From JAPPFW01 sp965200835 (lineage in GTDB: Bacteria; Actinomycetota; Acidimicrobiia; Spongiisociales; Spongiisociaceae): a stretch of 64,000 bases of DNA. Positions 27,701 through 36,762 of this stretch are shown piece after piece (positions within the stretch are counted from its first letter, which is position 1; each line of letters starts with the position of its first letter). Position numbers and translations under genes: made by a program. The notes below the pieces were generated by a model that was not told where the DNA came from, ran no database searches, and was given only the letters and a program-made list of their open reading frames with translations. Where the stretch lies: the NCBI GenBank assembly GCA_965200835.1, contig OZ241390.1, positions 1,860,001 through 1,924,000 on the forward strand. The letters are read 5' to 3'.

Positions 27701-27813
27701 TCCTCCGCGTCTCCCCGGACCACCGCCCCCAGGTTGGCGGCGAACAACTCGCCCCGAAGCTCCCCGGACAGCACGTCAGCCCTGGGACGGGTGCCCTCGA
27801 AAATGGTTTGCAC
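24784..27813 (-). pseudogene. DUF499 ATPase gene interrupted by an amber codon
   Basis: From GTG 27813 (GGAGG site) the frame encodes 482 residues with Walker A FGGGKTHS at 82-89, and VIVLIDELARYLE as Walker B-like. TAG at 26365-26367 then stops it, but the same frame continues without any shift as TDSLLERAFYLHSDGIRYFF, a segment expected inside DUF499 proteins, and runs 527 further codons to TGA 24784. The second half carries a CPVCRHPQDACAC cysteine cluster. DUF499 ATPases resemble BrxC/PglY of BREX systems. No good ribosome-binding site precedes GTG 26280, so reinitiation is doubtful. Amber readthrough or a recent mutation are the alternatives. Confidence 0.8.
26069..26079 (-). repeat. Eleven-base homopolymer (C11 on coding strand)
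   Basis: Eleven consecutive G on the plus strand give eleven C in the DUF499 coding strand, within codons for TPPPPQ at about codon 578. It is in frame with 11 bases. Gain or loss of one base would shift the frame. Confidence 0.85.
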
Positions 27814-27847
27814 GCTGGCCCTCCGCAGGCGGGGAAGTGTTACAACC

Positions 27848-28243
27848 CTAGCGGATCGAGACCCAAGGTTCCTGGTCTGATACGTCGACGGCTTCGTATC
27901 CTTCCGTACCGACCGAGGGACCAAGGATGGCAAGAATCCGAGACGGTGCGTCAGTGTCGTTGAACGACGCATGGACCGTGCCTGGTGGGATGAAGGCGGT
28001 ATCTCCGGGCCCGAGCGTTCTCTTCTCGCCGTCCACCCACTGTTCGATCAGGCCTTCGAGCACGTAGATGAGCTCCTCCTGGCTTGGGTGTATATGGAAG
28101 CTGTGACAGCCACCAGGGTCAAAAGTCACCTCGACGCCCACGAGAGTTTTCGCGCCTGTACTTGTCGGCTGGCTGAACCAAGCCAGTGATCCCCCTGGAA
28201 TCTGGCCGCGCATCATTTCGCTAGAGCTGGTAAAGCTAGCCAT
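27848..28243 (-). CDS. Cupin-domain protein
   Basis: A 131-residue single-domain cupin. Motif 1 is GGCHSFHIHPSQEELIYVLEG with the metal-binding HIH and E, and motif 2 is GDTAFIPPGTVHASFN with the last metal ligand H. Such small cupins bind a metal ion and act as dioxygenases, isomerases, or sensors; the substrate is unknown. The gene ends 34 bases before the DUF499 start on the same strand, so it may lead the defence-like operon, though a link in function is not established. The start ATG has an AGGGGAGG-like site. The sequence is intact and of usual length. Confidence 0.85.
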   Translation of the reverse strand: MASFTSSSEMMRGQIPGGSLAWFSQPTSTGAKTLVGVEVTFDPGGCHSFHIHPSQEELIYVLEGLIEQWVDGEKRTLGPGDTAFIPPGTVHASFNDTDAPSRILAILGPSVGTEGYEAVDVSDQEPWVSIR

Positions 28244-28350
28244 CCGCTTGCACCTCCCCTAAGCCCTCGCTCGAAGCGTACCTTGAGGGTTCCGTGCTTC
28301 CGTGGTCTGGGTAACCGGGCGGTGTGTGGTGAATCTCAGGGTGATGGACT

Positions 28351-28400
28351 GCTGATAACAGGTGATATCAGCGTTGTAATGCTGCTACTTGTCTCAGACA
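28351..28400. promoter_or_regulatory. Two palindromes upstream of the DUF222 gene
   Basis: GCTGATA (28351-28357) and TATCAGC (28366-28372) form an inverted repeat, and TGTCTcAGACA (28390-28400) is a second one. Both lie in the short AT-richer stretch before ATG 28421 and could be operator sites. No regulator gene is adjacent. Confidence 0.3.
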
Positions 28401-28420
28401 TCTGCTATCGTGACGAACAC

Positions 28421-29778
28421 ATGTTCGAATACCTGACAGATACGGCGGGCGACTTGATGGTCGAGCCGGACCCGGCTTCCACTACGGGTGGTGCCGAGTC
28501 GGTGCTTGGTGCCTATATGAGCGGCTATCAGAAGCGTCGCCAACGTGCGTATGACCGGGCCCGTCGGATGGTGGGGGACCGCCGGTTTGGGCATGGTGAG
28601 GTGGAGGACGCCAAGCTGGAAGCTGCCATGGTGCAGGCTGAAGCACAGATCAGCCGAGCCCGTGGGGAACAACTGGTGTGGATCCGGAACTTCCTGGCAA
28701 CCCAGGGTGTGCTCACATCCGGGTATCGGGATCCGGTGGATTTCGTAGTGGCCCGAGCCGACGTACGACGCCAGACGGCGAAGGATCTGGTTTATCTGGC
28801 GAAGCGGTTGACCGACCACCAGATCGCACACATCAGAGCCGGGGTCGTGTCTTTCGGGCGGGTGTTGAAGAAACCCGCCTAGCCGAAGCAGGCGCCAGCC
28901 AAGGGGCGATAGCCCGCAGCCGCGACTTGGACCTCGACCAAGTGGAGAAGCTGGCACAGCGACGGCGGCGTGTCACCCGACATGATGAGCGGGACATCTT
29001 CGAGAGCCAATATGTGGCTTTCCAGCCTTCTTTGGACGGAACCCATATTCGGATGTCAGGCCGTCTGGGACCTTTGGAGGGGGAGGTCTGCCGCAAAGCG
29101 TTGAACCAGCGAGGCGAAGACATGTACCCGGCCGGTGAAGCCCGACCCGAGGCGGGTCTACGCAGAGCCCTGGCGCTCACCACCATGTGTCAGGACGAAT
29201 TGGACCAGCTGCCACCTGTGGGAACCGGAAGCGGAGATCATGATCACGGCCGTCGTCGTGAGCCGCTGCTGATGGTGGTAGCCGACCAGACCCTGGCCGA
29301 AGAGTCCGGCTATGAGCAGGGAGCCTCCGTTTTCGCTGGTGGGCGGGTAGGACCCGACACCATCGACCTCATCCGATGCTCAGGCCGGGTAGAGCGCATC
29401 ACCGTAAACGGCCAGCACATAACCACCCACCGAACCAAGTCGACCATCCGGCCGGCTATGGGTCGGGCGGTGCTAGCCCGCGACGGGGGCTGCACCATTG
29501 CCGGATGTAACTCCACCTACCGTCTCGAGGTCCACCACATCCTGGAAGCCTCCAGAGGCGGCGACCACACACCCGACAATCTCACCACCCTCTGCTGGTG
29601 GCACCACCACGTAGCCATCCACCGGCAAGGCATGAAAATCGACCCCCTATCACCACCCCACAGACGGCGACTCACCCACCCCAGACACAACCGCCGTCAC
29701 CAACCCCCACCGGTCCACTCAAACCCAGAAGGAACCTTCGGGATCAGCATCCCACCACACCTCCGGGCTCCCCCCTAG
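28421..29778 (+). pseudogene. DUF222-HNH endonuclease, frameshifted
   Basis: The start MFEYLTDTAGDLMV begins the DUF222 domain typical of actinobacteria. The frame is closed by TAG 28880-28882 after VSFGRVLKKPA, but the next frame resumes at once with EETRLAEAGAS, the expected continuation. The shift is at about 28866-28870. The second part contains the rest of DUF222 and a C-terminal HNH motif: LEVHHILEASRGGDHTPDNL and CWWHHHVAIH. Such proteins are multi-copy in actinobacterial genomes and have been linked to mobile elements, but their role is unknown. No homopolymer lies at the shift. In this state only a 154-residue N-terminal piece would be made. Confidence 0.78.
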
Positions 29779-29840
29779 CCTCCAACACTGCCCGACCCGA
29801 AGTTGTCAAGCCGCGCCCGGCACCCCGCGACCTGCTCGTG

Positions 29841-30056
29841 CTACGTCAGTCGCCTTGACGCCAAGACCCCACCGTTTGGCCCAGCCTGTACGCCGTGCCG
29901 GAGGATGCTCCTTCGTCCTTCTCTATCGGAACCATGTAATGAGGCCTTCCGAACACCCCGTTCTACTGCGTAGCTGACGACCCAATACAGAATCAGGATC
30001 GGCAACGCTACCGCCGCGATGTACACAACCAACCCCAGCACTTCCGATCCAATCAC
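29841..30056 (-). CDS. Small single-pass membrane protein
   Basis: A 71-residue protein starting at GTG 30056 with a GAGGGG site eight bases upstream. One strongly hydrophobic segment (LVVYIAAVALPILILYWVV) is followed by a basic, probably cytoplasmic tail. I recognise no family. It lies between the broken DUF222 gene and lepA and is on the same strand as lepA, after it. The coding nature is supported by the ribosome-binding site and the clean membrane segment, but it could be a chance frame. Confidence 0.5.
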   Translation of the reverse strand: MIGSEVLGLVVYIAAVALPILILYWVVSYAVERGVRKASLHGSDREGRRSILRHGVQAGPNGGVLASRRLT

Positions 30057-30091
30057 AATACGCCCCTCTAGTCGTTGAGTTACCTCAGAGC

Positions 30092-31882
30092 CTAGTTGCT
30101 ACCCGACATCTGCATCACGGAAACGAAGGCTTCCGGCGGGACATCCACGCTGCCGATCGCTTTCATGCGCCTCTTGCCCACCTTCTGGCGTTGCAGCAAC
30201 TTCCGTTTGCGGGTCACGTCCCCTCCATACAGCTTGGCGGTGACATCCTTGCGGTAGGCCTTGACGGTCTCACGGGCGATGATACGGCCACCCAAGGCGG
30301 CTTGGATCGGCACGTCGAACTGTCTCCTAGGTATCAGCTCCCGCAACCGAGCGGTCATCCTCCTACCGTACGTATAAGCCGCCTCTCGATGGATGATGGC
30401 GCTGAAAGCATCCACAGGCTCGTTCTGGAGTAGGATGTCCACCTTTACCAGGTCGGCTTCCTGATAGCCATCAGTCTCATAGTCCAGGCTGGCGTAGCCT
30501 CGGGTGCGGCTCTTCAGCTGGTCGTAGAAATCGGTTACCACCTCGGCCAGAGGCATGCGGTAACGCAGCTCCACCCGCTCGGGGGATAGGTAGTCGAGGC
30601 TCTGCAGCCTGCCTCGCCGGTCCTGGCAGAGCTCCATCAGCCGCCCGATATAACGGGAGGGCGACACAATGCTCATCAGCAGCATTGGTTCGCTGATTCC
30701 GGCTATGTCACCCGCAGGAGGTACCCGGCTGGGATTGTCGACCGTAAGCTCCTCGCCCACTTTGGTACTTATCCGGTATTCGACCGACGGCTTGGTGGCA
30801 ACTATCTCGAGCTCGAACTCTCGCTCCAGGCGCTGGATGATGATCTCCATGTGCAGCAACCCCAGGAAACCACACCGATAACCGAAGCCCAGGGCACCGG
30901 AGGTCTCGGGGACGTAGCTGAAGCTGGAGTCGTTGAGCCGCAACCGGTCGAGGGCGTCCCGCAAGTCGGGATAGGTGTCGCCATCGATAGGATACAGGCC
31001 GCAGAACACCATCGGCTTGGGTTCCCGGTATCCCGCCAGCGGGGTCGGGGCTGGGTAGCGGGCATCGGTTACCGTTTCGCCGGCCCGCGCTTCGGCAGTG
31101 TTCTTGACTCCGGCTATCAGGTAACCCACCTCGCCCGGGCCCAGCTGATCCACTTGGGTGGCTGAAGGAGTTCGGACCCCCACCTCGTGTACTCCGTAGG
31201 TGCCGCCGGTTTGCATCAGCCGTACCTGGGATCTGGATCGCAGCGACCCTGCCATGACCCGTACTGAGCTGACCACTCCCCGATAGCTGTCGAAATGGGA
31301 GTCGAAGATCAACGCTGCCAGCTCGGACTGGTGATCGTTCCGCGGGGCGGGGACCTGCTGGATGACGGCATCCAGCAGCTCGGATACACCCTCACCGGTC
31401 TTGGCCGAGATCCGTAACACGTCGGAGGCGGGAATCCCGAGGACCTGTTCGATCTCATCGGCCACCCGGTCGGGATCAGCTGCCGGGAGGTCCAACTTGT
31501 TCAGAGCAGCCACGATGGTCAGGTCATGTTCCAATGCCATGGAGTAGTTGGCCAAGGTCTGGGCTTCGATGCCTTGGGCGGCATCCACCAGCAGGATGAC
31601 ACCCTCGCAGGCGGCCAGGGATCGGGAAACTTCGTAGCCGAAGTCCACATGTCCCGGAGTGTCGATCAGGTTGATCCACCACTGCCCGTAGGCGAGGCGC
31701 ACGCTCTGTAGTTTGATGGTGATACCTCGCTCCCGCTCGAGTTCCATCGAATCGAGGTATTGGGCGCGCATATGGCGCGACTCCACCGCCCCGCACAGTT
31801 CCAGGAAACGATCGGCGAGGGTGGACTTGCCATGGTCGATGTGGGCGATGATGGCGATGTTGCGTATCCGAGAAGGATCCAT
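30092..31882 (-). CDS. lepA: Elongation factor 4 (LepA)
   Basis: A 596-residue translational GTPase that acts on paused ribosomes and is thought to promote back-translocation or subunit biogenesis. G-motifs are AHIDHGKST (G1), RGITIKLQSV (G2 area), DTPGHVDF (G3) and NKLDL (G4). The LepA-specific C-terminal domain is complete, ending KLLQRQKVGKRRMKAIGSVDVPPEAF. The frame is open to 31924, but MDPSRIRNIAIIAH at 31882 matches the family start. It stands alone, followed by the small membrane protein 35 bases after its stop. Length and motifs are normal. Confidence 0.96.
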   Translation of the reverse strand: MDPSRIRNIAIIAHIDHGKSTLADRFLELCGAVESRHMRAQYLDSMELERERGITIKLQSVRLAYGQWWINLIDTPGHVDFGYEVSRSLAACEGVILLVDAAQGIEAQTLANYSMALEHDLTIVAALNKLDLPAADPDRVADEIEQVLGIPASDVLRISAKTGEGVSELLDAVIQQVPAPRNDHQSELAALIFDSHFDSYRGVVSSVRVMAGSLRSRSQVRLMQTGGTYGVHEVGVRTPSATQVDQLGPGEVGYLIAGVKNTAEARAGETVTDARYPAPTPLAGYREPKPMVFCGLYPIDGDTYPDLRDALDRLRLNDSSFSYVPETSGALGFGYRCGFLGLLHMEIIIQRLEREFELEIVATKPSVEYRISTKVGEELTVDNPSRVPPAGDIAGISEPMLLMSIVSPSRYIGRLMELCQDRRGRLQSLDYLSPERVELRYRMPLAEVVTDFYDQLKSRTRGYASLDYETDGYQEADLVKVDILLQNEPVDAFSAIIHREAAYTYGRRMTARLRELIPRRQFDVPIQAALGGRIIARETVKAYRKDVTAKLYGGDVTRKRKLLQRQKVGKRRMKAIGSVDVPPEAFVSVMQMSGSN

Positions 31883-32456
31883 GATCTTGAAACCTAGGTG
31901 AGCCCGGTGCCCTACTGCCAGCACGGACAGCCGTGTTCCCAGCGGTGAGAGGGCCGGTCGCGATGCTAGGACCGCTGGCTCGGTTGCCGGAGGTTTACCA
32001 CCCAGAACGAAGAGACCCTGGGGCGGCAGTTCGGCTTCATGAACCCGCCTGCCCCAGGTGCCGTGCCTGACGATGAGACTATGACCTGACCATCATCGGC
32101 GGCCAGAACGCGAAAACCGGTCCGGTCACCTTCCGCCCCCCTCTTGGGATCCCACCCCCGACCGCCGCCGCCGTGGTTGGGAGCGCGGGCCTTCAGGCCC
32201 TGGAGGGCCGGCTCCCGAGTGATCCCGGTCACGGCCTGCTCGACGTCGTAACAGACCGTTGGTGTTTGCAGTCAACCATCACGATACATCTTGGGTGTGA
32301 CAGATTGTGGGTCGGTTCCCTGGCCCATCCGAGCCGCTGACCGCTCGACGGCGATCGGGGTCCCGGACCTTGGGCACCATAGGACGTGACTCTGCGCTCT
32401 GGCAGCAGGATCCCGTCCGGCAAGGGCGCTCTTTAGGGGTAGAATCGGGGTGCTTG
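31883..32456. other. Structured non-coding region upstream of lepA and tRNA-Leu
   Basis: About 570 bases have no convincing gene; an 88-codon minus-strand frame at 31966-32232 lacks family features. Strong inverted repeats are present: CCTGGGGC/GCCCCAGG (32017-32024 and 32051-32058), and a compact hairpin from 32179 to 32216 with inner GGGCC-TTCA-GGCCC and outer GGGAGC/GCTCCC arms. GTGA...TCAC at 32219-32232 adds another. They could be a small RNA or terminators. No known ncRNA was recognised. Confidence 0.4.
32440..32445 (+). promoter_or_regulatory. Possible -10 element for tRNA-Leu
   Basis: TAGAAT lies 12 bases before the tRNA start and matches the -10 consensus in four of six positions with the key A and T. 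No clear -35 box was found. Confidence 0.35.
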
Positions 32457-32540
32457 GCCGGGATGGCGGAATTGGTAGACGCGCCGGACTCAAAATCCGG
32501 TGCCCGCGAGGGCGTATGGGTTCGAGTCCCATTCCCGGTA
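32457..32540 (+). tRNA. tRNA-Leu (anticodon CAA)
   Basis: An 84-base class II tRNA. The acceptor GCCGGGA pairs with TCCCGGT (one G-U pair), the D-loop has TTGGTAGACGC, and the anticodon arm is CCGGA-CTCAAAA-TCCGG with anticodon CAA for UUG codons. A long variable arm (GCCCGCGAGGGC) and the T-arm TGGGTTCGAGTCCCA follow. The discriminator is A at 32540, and CCG follows, so CCA is not fully encoded. Confidence 0.95.
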
Positions 32541-32590
32541 CCGGGGGTTGCCGTATAGCTGATCGGTAGTGAGGGGAAGGTCCTAAGAGG

Positions 32591-33826
32591 TTGAACTTCG
32601 AACACTCGCCGCGGGTGGCCGAACTGTTGGACCGGCTCACCGATTTTATGGACAGCTGTGTCTATCCGGCCGAGTCCACATACGCCGACCAGATGGCTGC
32701 CTCGGGCGATCCCCATCACCATCCCCAGATCCTCGAGGATCTGAAGACGGAGGCACGGGCGAGGGGCCTTTGGAACTTGTTCCTGCCGGACCCTGAGTTG
32801 GGGGCTGGCCTATCGGTGGTGGAATACGCGCCGCTGGCGGAAGTGACCGGCCGCAGCCCCGACCTGGCGCCTGAGGCCCTCAACTGCTCCGCCCCCGACA
32901 CCGGCAACATGGAGACGCTCCACAGGTTCGGCACGACCGAACAGAAACGCCGCTGGCTCACCCCCTTGCTGGCCGGGGAGATCCGCTCGTGCATCTCTAT
33001 GACCGAGCCGGAGGTGGCTTCGTCGGATCCTCGTAACATCCGGACCACCATCCGCCAGCACCAGGATCAGTTCGTGATCCGGGGGCGCAAGTGGTTCTCC
33101 ACCGGAGCGGCCAGCCCACGATGCCGGGTGGCGCTGGTGATGGGTGTCACCGACCCCGACGGCCATCCCTATCGGCGCCAGAGCATCGTCCTGGTTCCTC
33201 TGGACACTCCGGGCGTGACCGTCGAGCAGGACTCGTCCATCTTCGGCTATCACGAGCGGGGCGGTCACGCCACCATCCACTTCGACGATGTCCGGGTACC
33301 GGTGTCCAACCTAATAGGGGAGCGAGGGAAGGGCTTTGCGGTCGCCCAGGCCCGACTGGGAGCAGGACGGATCCACCACTGCATGCGGGCAATCGGGATG
33401 GCCGAGTGGGCCTTCGACATGATGTGCTCCCGAGCCAAAGCCCGGGAGACCTTCGGATCGACCCTGGCCGGCCATGGAGTGGTGCAGGACTGGATAGCAG
33501 ACTCCCGGATCCTCATCGAACAGGCTCGACTCCTAGTGCTCAAGACCGCCTGGCTGATCGACACAGTCGGGATCAAGTCGGCCCGGATCGAGATATCCGC
33601 CATCAAGGTGGCGGTTCCCAGGATGGCCAAGACGGTGCTGGACCGAGCCATCCAGCTGTTCGGAGCGGCCGGAGTGTCGGACAGCTTCCCGCTGGCTCTC
33701 CGGTACGCCCAGGTGCGGGCCTTGCAGATCGTCGACGGGCCGGACGAGGTTCACATCCGGTCGGTCGCGAGGCGTGAGCTGGCCCGCTACCAACCCGGCC
33801 ACGTCCCGCCTCCCTATCCTCACTGA
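32591..33826 (+). CDS. Acyl-CoA dehydrogenase
   Basis: A 411-residue FAD enzyme of the acyl-CoA dehydrogenase family, similar to the ACAD10/11-like or phosphotransferase-linked bacterial group. It has CISMTEPEVASSDPRNI (FAD binding), RKWFSTGA, and a C-terminal RAIQLFGAAGVSDSFPLALRYAQVRALQIVDGPDEVHI segment, including DGPDEVH where family members carry the catalytic region. It starts at TTG 32591 with a GGGGAAGG site upstream. It would oxidise acyl-CoA to enoyl-CoA and pass electrons to ETF. It lies alone between tRNA-Leu and polA. The chain length of its substrate is not predictable. Confidence 0.9.
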   Translation: MNFEHSPRVAELLDRLTDFMDSCVYPAESTYADQMAASGDPHHHPQILEDLKTEARARGLWNLFLPDPELGAGLSVVEYAPLAEVTGRSPDLAPEALNCSAPDTGNMETLHRFGTTEQKRRWLTPLLAGEIRSCISMTEPEVASSDPRNIRTTIRQHQDQFVIRGRKWFSTGAASPRCRVALVMGVTDPDGHPYRRQSIVLVPLDTPGVTVEQDSSIFGYHERGGHATIHFDDVRVPVSNLIGERGKGFAVAQARLGAGRIHHCMRAIGMAEWAFDMMCSRAKARETFGSTLAGHGVVQDWIADSRILIEQARLLVLKTAWLIDTVGIKSARIEISAIKVAVPRMAKTVLDRAIQLFGAAGVSDSFPLALRYAQVRALQIVDGPDEVHIRSVARRELARYQPGHVPPPYPH

Positions 33827-33874
33827 GCGGAGGCGATCTCCCCGCCCATCACAGGCGGGGCTACGATTCCCTCC

Positions 33875-36529
33875 ATGCCCACCCTGGCCTTGCTCGACGG
33901 CCATAGCCTGGCCTATCGCGCCTTCTACGCTCTCCCTCGCGATCTGGCCACCAGCTCCGGTCAGATAACCAACGCGGTCTTCGGCTTCACGTCGATGGTC
34001 ATCAAGCTGCTGGCCGACCACGCTCCGGAAGGGATGGTGGTGGCCTGGGATGTGGGCCGGACCACCTTCCGCACCGAGGAATACCCTGAGTACAAGGCGA
34101 AACGCCCTTCGGCGCCCGACCGTTTCCGCCAGCAGTTGCCCCTCATCCGTGAGGTTCTGGATGCGCTGCAGATCACCCAGGTCGAGCGCCCCGGTTACGA
34201 GGCGGATGACGTGATCGCCAGCCTGGTACGACAGTGCCGGGACAGCTGGCGAGTCCTGGTAGTGACGGGGGACCGGGACAGTTTCCAGCTGGTGGCACCC
34301 GGCGTGCAGGTGGTATACACGAGGCGGGGAATCAGCGACACTGTGCTGGTCGATCCAGCTTGGGTGGAGAAGAAGTACGGAGTCCGCCCCGATCAGTACA
34401 TCGAATACGCCGCTCTGCGGGGGGACACTTCCGACAACCTGCCCGGCGTTCCAGGAGTAGGCCCCAAGACGGCCACCCGGCTGGTCGCCAGGTTCGGGGA
34501 CCTGGAAGGGGTCTTCGAGGATCTGGGCCGCCACACTCCCCGCCTGCGCCAGAACCTGGCCGCCCACCGGGAACAGGTGTTCCGCAACCGATCCCTCATG
34601 GCCCTGGTCGACGATCTCGATCTGGGGGTGGAGAGCAATCGGATGCTCATCCCGCCCACCGATCGGGAGGTCACCAAAGAGGTCTTCGATCGCCTGGAGT
34701 TCGCCACCCTGTGGACCCGCCTGATGGAGACGGTGGAGGAGGTGCCGGCATCACCGGGTGCATCGATCAAGGCCCGGATCCGGGAACTGAACACCCCTCG
34801 CCAGATCACCCGATTGGCCGCTCACCCGAGCCTGGTGATCGTGCCGGTTCATGATCAGGGCAAGCTCAGCGGGCTGGCCATCTCCTCCGACCGCTTCGGG
34901 GACGGTGGGGAAGAAGGAGCGAACGGGAGTCCGGGAGCGGACGTGTCATTCGTCCCCGCTTCCCACCTCCATCACTTGCGGGATGCGCTGGCCGACCCCG
35001 AGGTCCGGCTATCCGCCTACGACGCCAAGCCACTGTTCCTGGAACTGTCCCGCCTCGGGTACGAAGCGAGCGGCCTGGTGTTCGACCCCATCCTGGCCGG
35101 CTACATCATCGACCCCGCCGCCCGCGCCAGCACGCTCGAGGACCTGGCATCCAGTTATCTGAGAGTCGACCTCATCGGGGAGACCGATGATGAAGACGAT
35201 GCGCAAGGGATGCTGGACTTCGGATCCGGCCCTGACCTGGAGGAGGCCGGCCGCCGGGTAGTAGCGGTCGGCCGCCTGCGCTCCGTGATGGAGGCCGAGC
35301 TGGAGGAACGGGGACAGGTCTCCCTGTTCCGTGACCTGGAGCTGCCCCTCGTGCCCATCCTGGCGGGCATGGAGAGGGCCGGAATCGGGGTCGACCGGAG
35401 ATATCTGGAGGGAATCGGCGAGCAGCTGAGGGGGGAACTGGCCGGCTTGGAGACCGAGATTCACGAAATGGCCGGGGGAGCGTTCAACATCAATTCCACG
35501 TTGCAGCTTCGCCGAGTGCTGTTCGGCACGCTGGGGCTACCGGTTTTCAAGAAGACCCCGAAGGGTGCCCCGAGCACCGATGCCTCGGTCCTCGCCAAAC
35601 TAGAGCAAGCGCATCCGATCGTGGCTCGGCTGCTCAGGTACCGGGAGATCGAGAAACTGCGCAGCACCTATGTGGACGGATACCTGCCGCTGGTGGGGCC
35701 GGATGGTCGTATCCATGCCCGCTTCAACCAGACGGGGGCCGCTACTGGACGACTGTCCTCCGATCGGCCCAACCTCCAGAACATCCCGGTTCGTTCGGAA
35801 ACCGGGCGCACTCTCCGCCGGGCCTTCGTGTCCGCGCCGGGTTCCGACTTCATCGTGGCCGACTATTCCCAGATCGAGCTGCGGATTCTTGCCCACCTCT
35901 CGAAGGACCCCGGCCTGCTGGAGGCCTTCGGCGCCGGTGACGACATCCACACCGCCACGGCCGCCCGGGTCTTCGGGGTGGCCGACGACGAGGTCACGCC
36001 CGACCTGCGCCGCCGAGCCAAGGCGATCAACTTCGGGCTCCTGTACGGGATGGAGGCCTTCGGTCTGGCCGATCGCCTCAAGATCAGCCGTGAGGAAGCA
36101 CGGGAACACATGGACACTTACTTCCACCAGTTCCCCTTGGTACGCTCCTACCTGCGTTCGGTGGTGCTCGAGGCCCGCCGGAATGGCTACACCACCACCC
36201 TGTTCGGACGCCGCCGCTACCTTCCCGAGCTGTCGTCCGACAACTACCGAATCCGCCAGATGGGCGAGCGAATGGCCCTCAATGCCCCCGTCCAGGGCTC
36301 GGCGGCCGATGTCATCAAGGTGGCCATGATCGAGCTGGACAGCCGGCTCCCCCCAGGCGCCGAGTTGCTCCTGCAGGTCCACGACGAGCTGGTGCTGGAA
36401 GTGGACCGAGAGGTTACGGACCGCACTATCGGTCTGGTCAGATCGGTGATGGAGGGGGTCACCGAGCTCGACGCGCCGCTTACCGTCGACATCGCTACCG
36501 GACCGGACCTGGCCTCGGTCAAGGGATGA
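33875..36529 (+). CDS. polA: DNA polymerase I
   Basis: An 884-residue family A polymerase. The N-terminal 5'-3' exonuclease (residues 1-300) begins LALLDGHSLAYRAFYALP and has RPGYEADDVIA and VTGDRD. The middle domain lacks the DxE motif of a proofreading 3'-5' exonuclease (LVIVPVHDQG stands there), as in many actinobacteria. The polymerase has RPNLQNIPVRS, motif A DYSQIELRILAHLS at about 663, motif B RRRAKAINFGLLYG and motif C QVHDELVLEV. It works in repair and Okazaki-fragment processing. The gene is complete and standalone, with a 233-base leader before rpsA after it. Confidence 0.97.
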   Translation: MPTLALLDGHSLAYRAFYALPRDLATSSGQITNAVFGFTSMVIKLLADHAPEGMVVAWDVGRTTFRTEEYPEYKAKRPSAPDRFRQQLPLIREVLDALQITQVERPGYEADDVIASLVRQCRDSWRVLVVTGDRDSFQLVAPGVQVVYTRRGISDTVLVDPAWVEKKYGVRPDQYIEYAALRGDTSDNLPGVPGVGPKTATRLVARFGDLEGVFEDLGRHTPRLRQNLAAHREQVFRNRSLMALVDDLDLGVESNRMLIPPTDREVTKEVFDRLEFATLWTRLMETVEEVPASPGASIKARIRELNTPRQITRLAAHPSLVIVPVHDQGKLSGLAISSDRFGDGGEEGANGSPGADVSFVPASHLHHLRDALADPEVRLSAYDAKPLFLELSRLGYEASGLVFDPILAGYIIDPAARASTLEDLASSYLRVDLIGETDDEDDAQGMLDFGSGPDLEEAGRRVVAVGRLRSVMEAELEERGQVSLFRDLELPLVPILAGMERAGIGVDRRYLEGIGEQLRGELAGLETEIHEMAGGAFNINSTLQLRRVLFGTLGLPVFKKTPKGAPSTDASVLAKLEQAHPIVARLLRYREIEKLRSTYVDGYLPLVGPDGRIHARFNQTGAATGRLSSDRPNLQNIPVRSETGRTLRRAFVSAPGSDFIVADYSQIELRILAHLSKDPGLLEAFGAGDDIHTATAARVFGVADDEVTPDLRRRAKAINFGLLYGMEAFGLADRLKISREEAREHMDTYFHQFPLVRSYLRSVVLEARRNGYTTTLFGRRRYLPELSSDNYRIRQMGERMALNAPVQGSAADVIKVAMIELDSRLPPGAELLLQVHDELVLEVDREVTDRTIGLVRSVMEGVTELDAPLTVDIATGPDLASVKG

Positions 36530-36762
36530 GGTGGCCCATCGTCCCGCGAACGTGTCTCATGCGATCGAGACGCAGCAGGAGCACCGAGGGGTGATAACTT
36601 TCCTGTTGCGGTGACGCGCGCTAAGCTAAGAGTCACATTCCCCTGCCCGGAGGTTTCCACCTACCTATGTATCGAACTGTAACCGTTGCGGAACCGGCCC
36701 GAGTCGGCCTTGCAAGATTCCTCGCCACCGGAATCCCTCCCCTTCATAAGACAGAGTATTAG
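36530..36762 (+). promoter_or_regulatory. Leader region before rpsA
   Basis: The 233 bases between polA and rpsA contain no gene. An AT-rich part (GCGCTAAGCTAAGAG about 36610) may hold a promoter. A GGCC...GGCC inverted repeat lies near 36695. S1 mRNAs are often autoregulated through their leader, but no motif proves this here. Confidence 0.35.

Noticed and set aside
31966..32232. 88-codon minus-strand frame before lepA
   Set aside because: No family resemblance; the region has strong hairpins and is more likely non-coding.
33533..34567. 344-codon minus-strand frame across the acyl-CoA dehydrogenase and polA
   Set aside because: It spans two intact plus-strand genes and has no recognisable motif.
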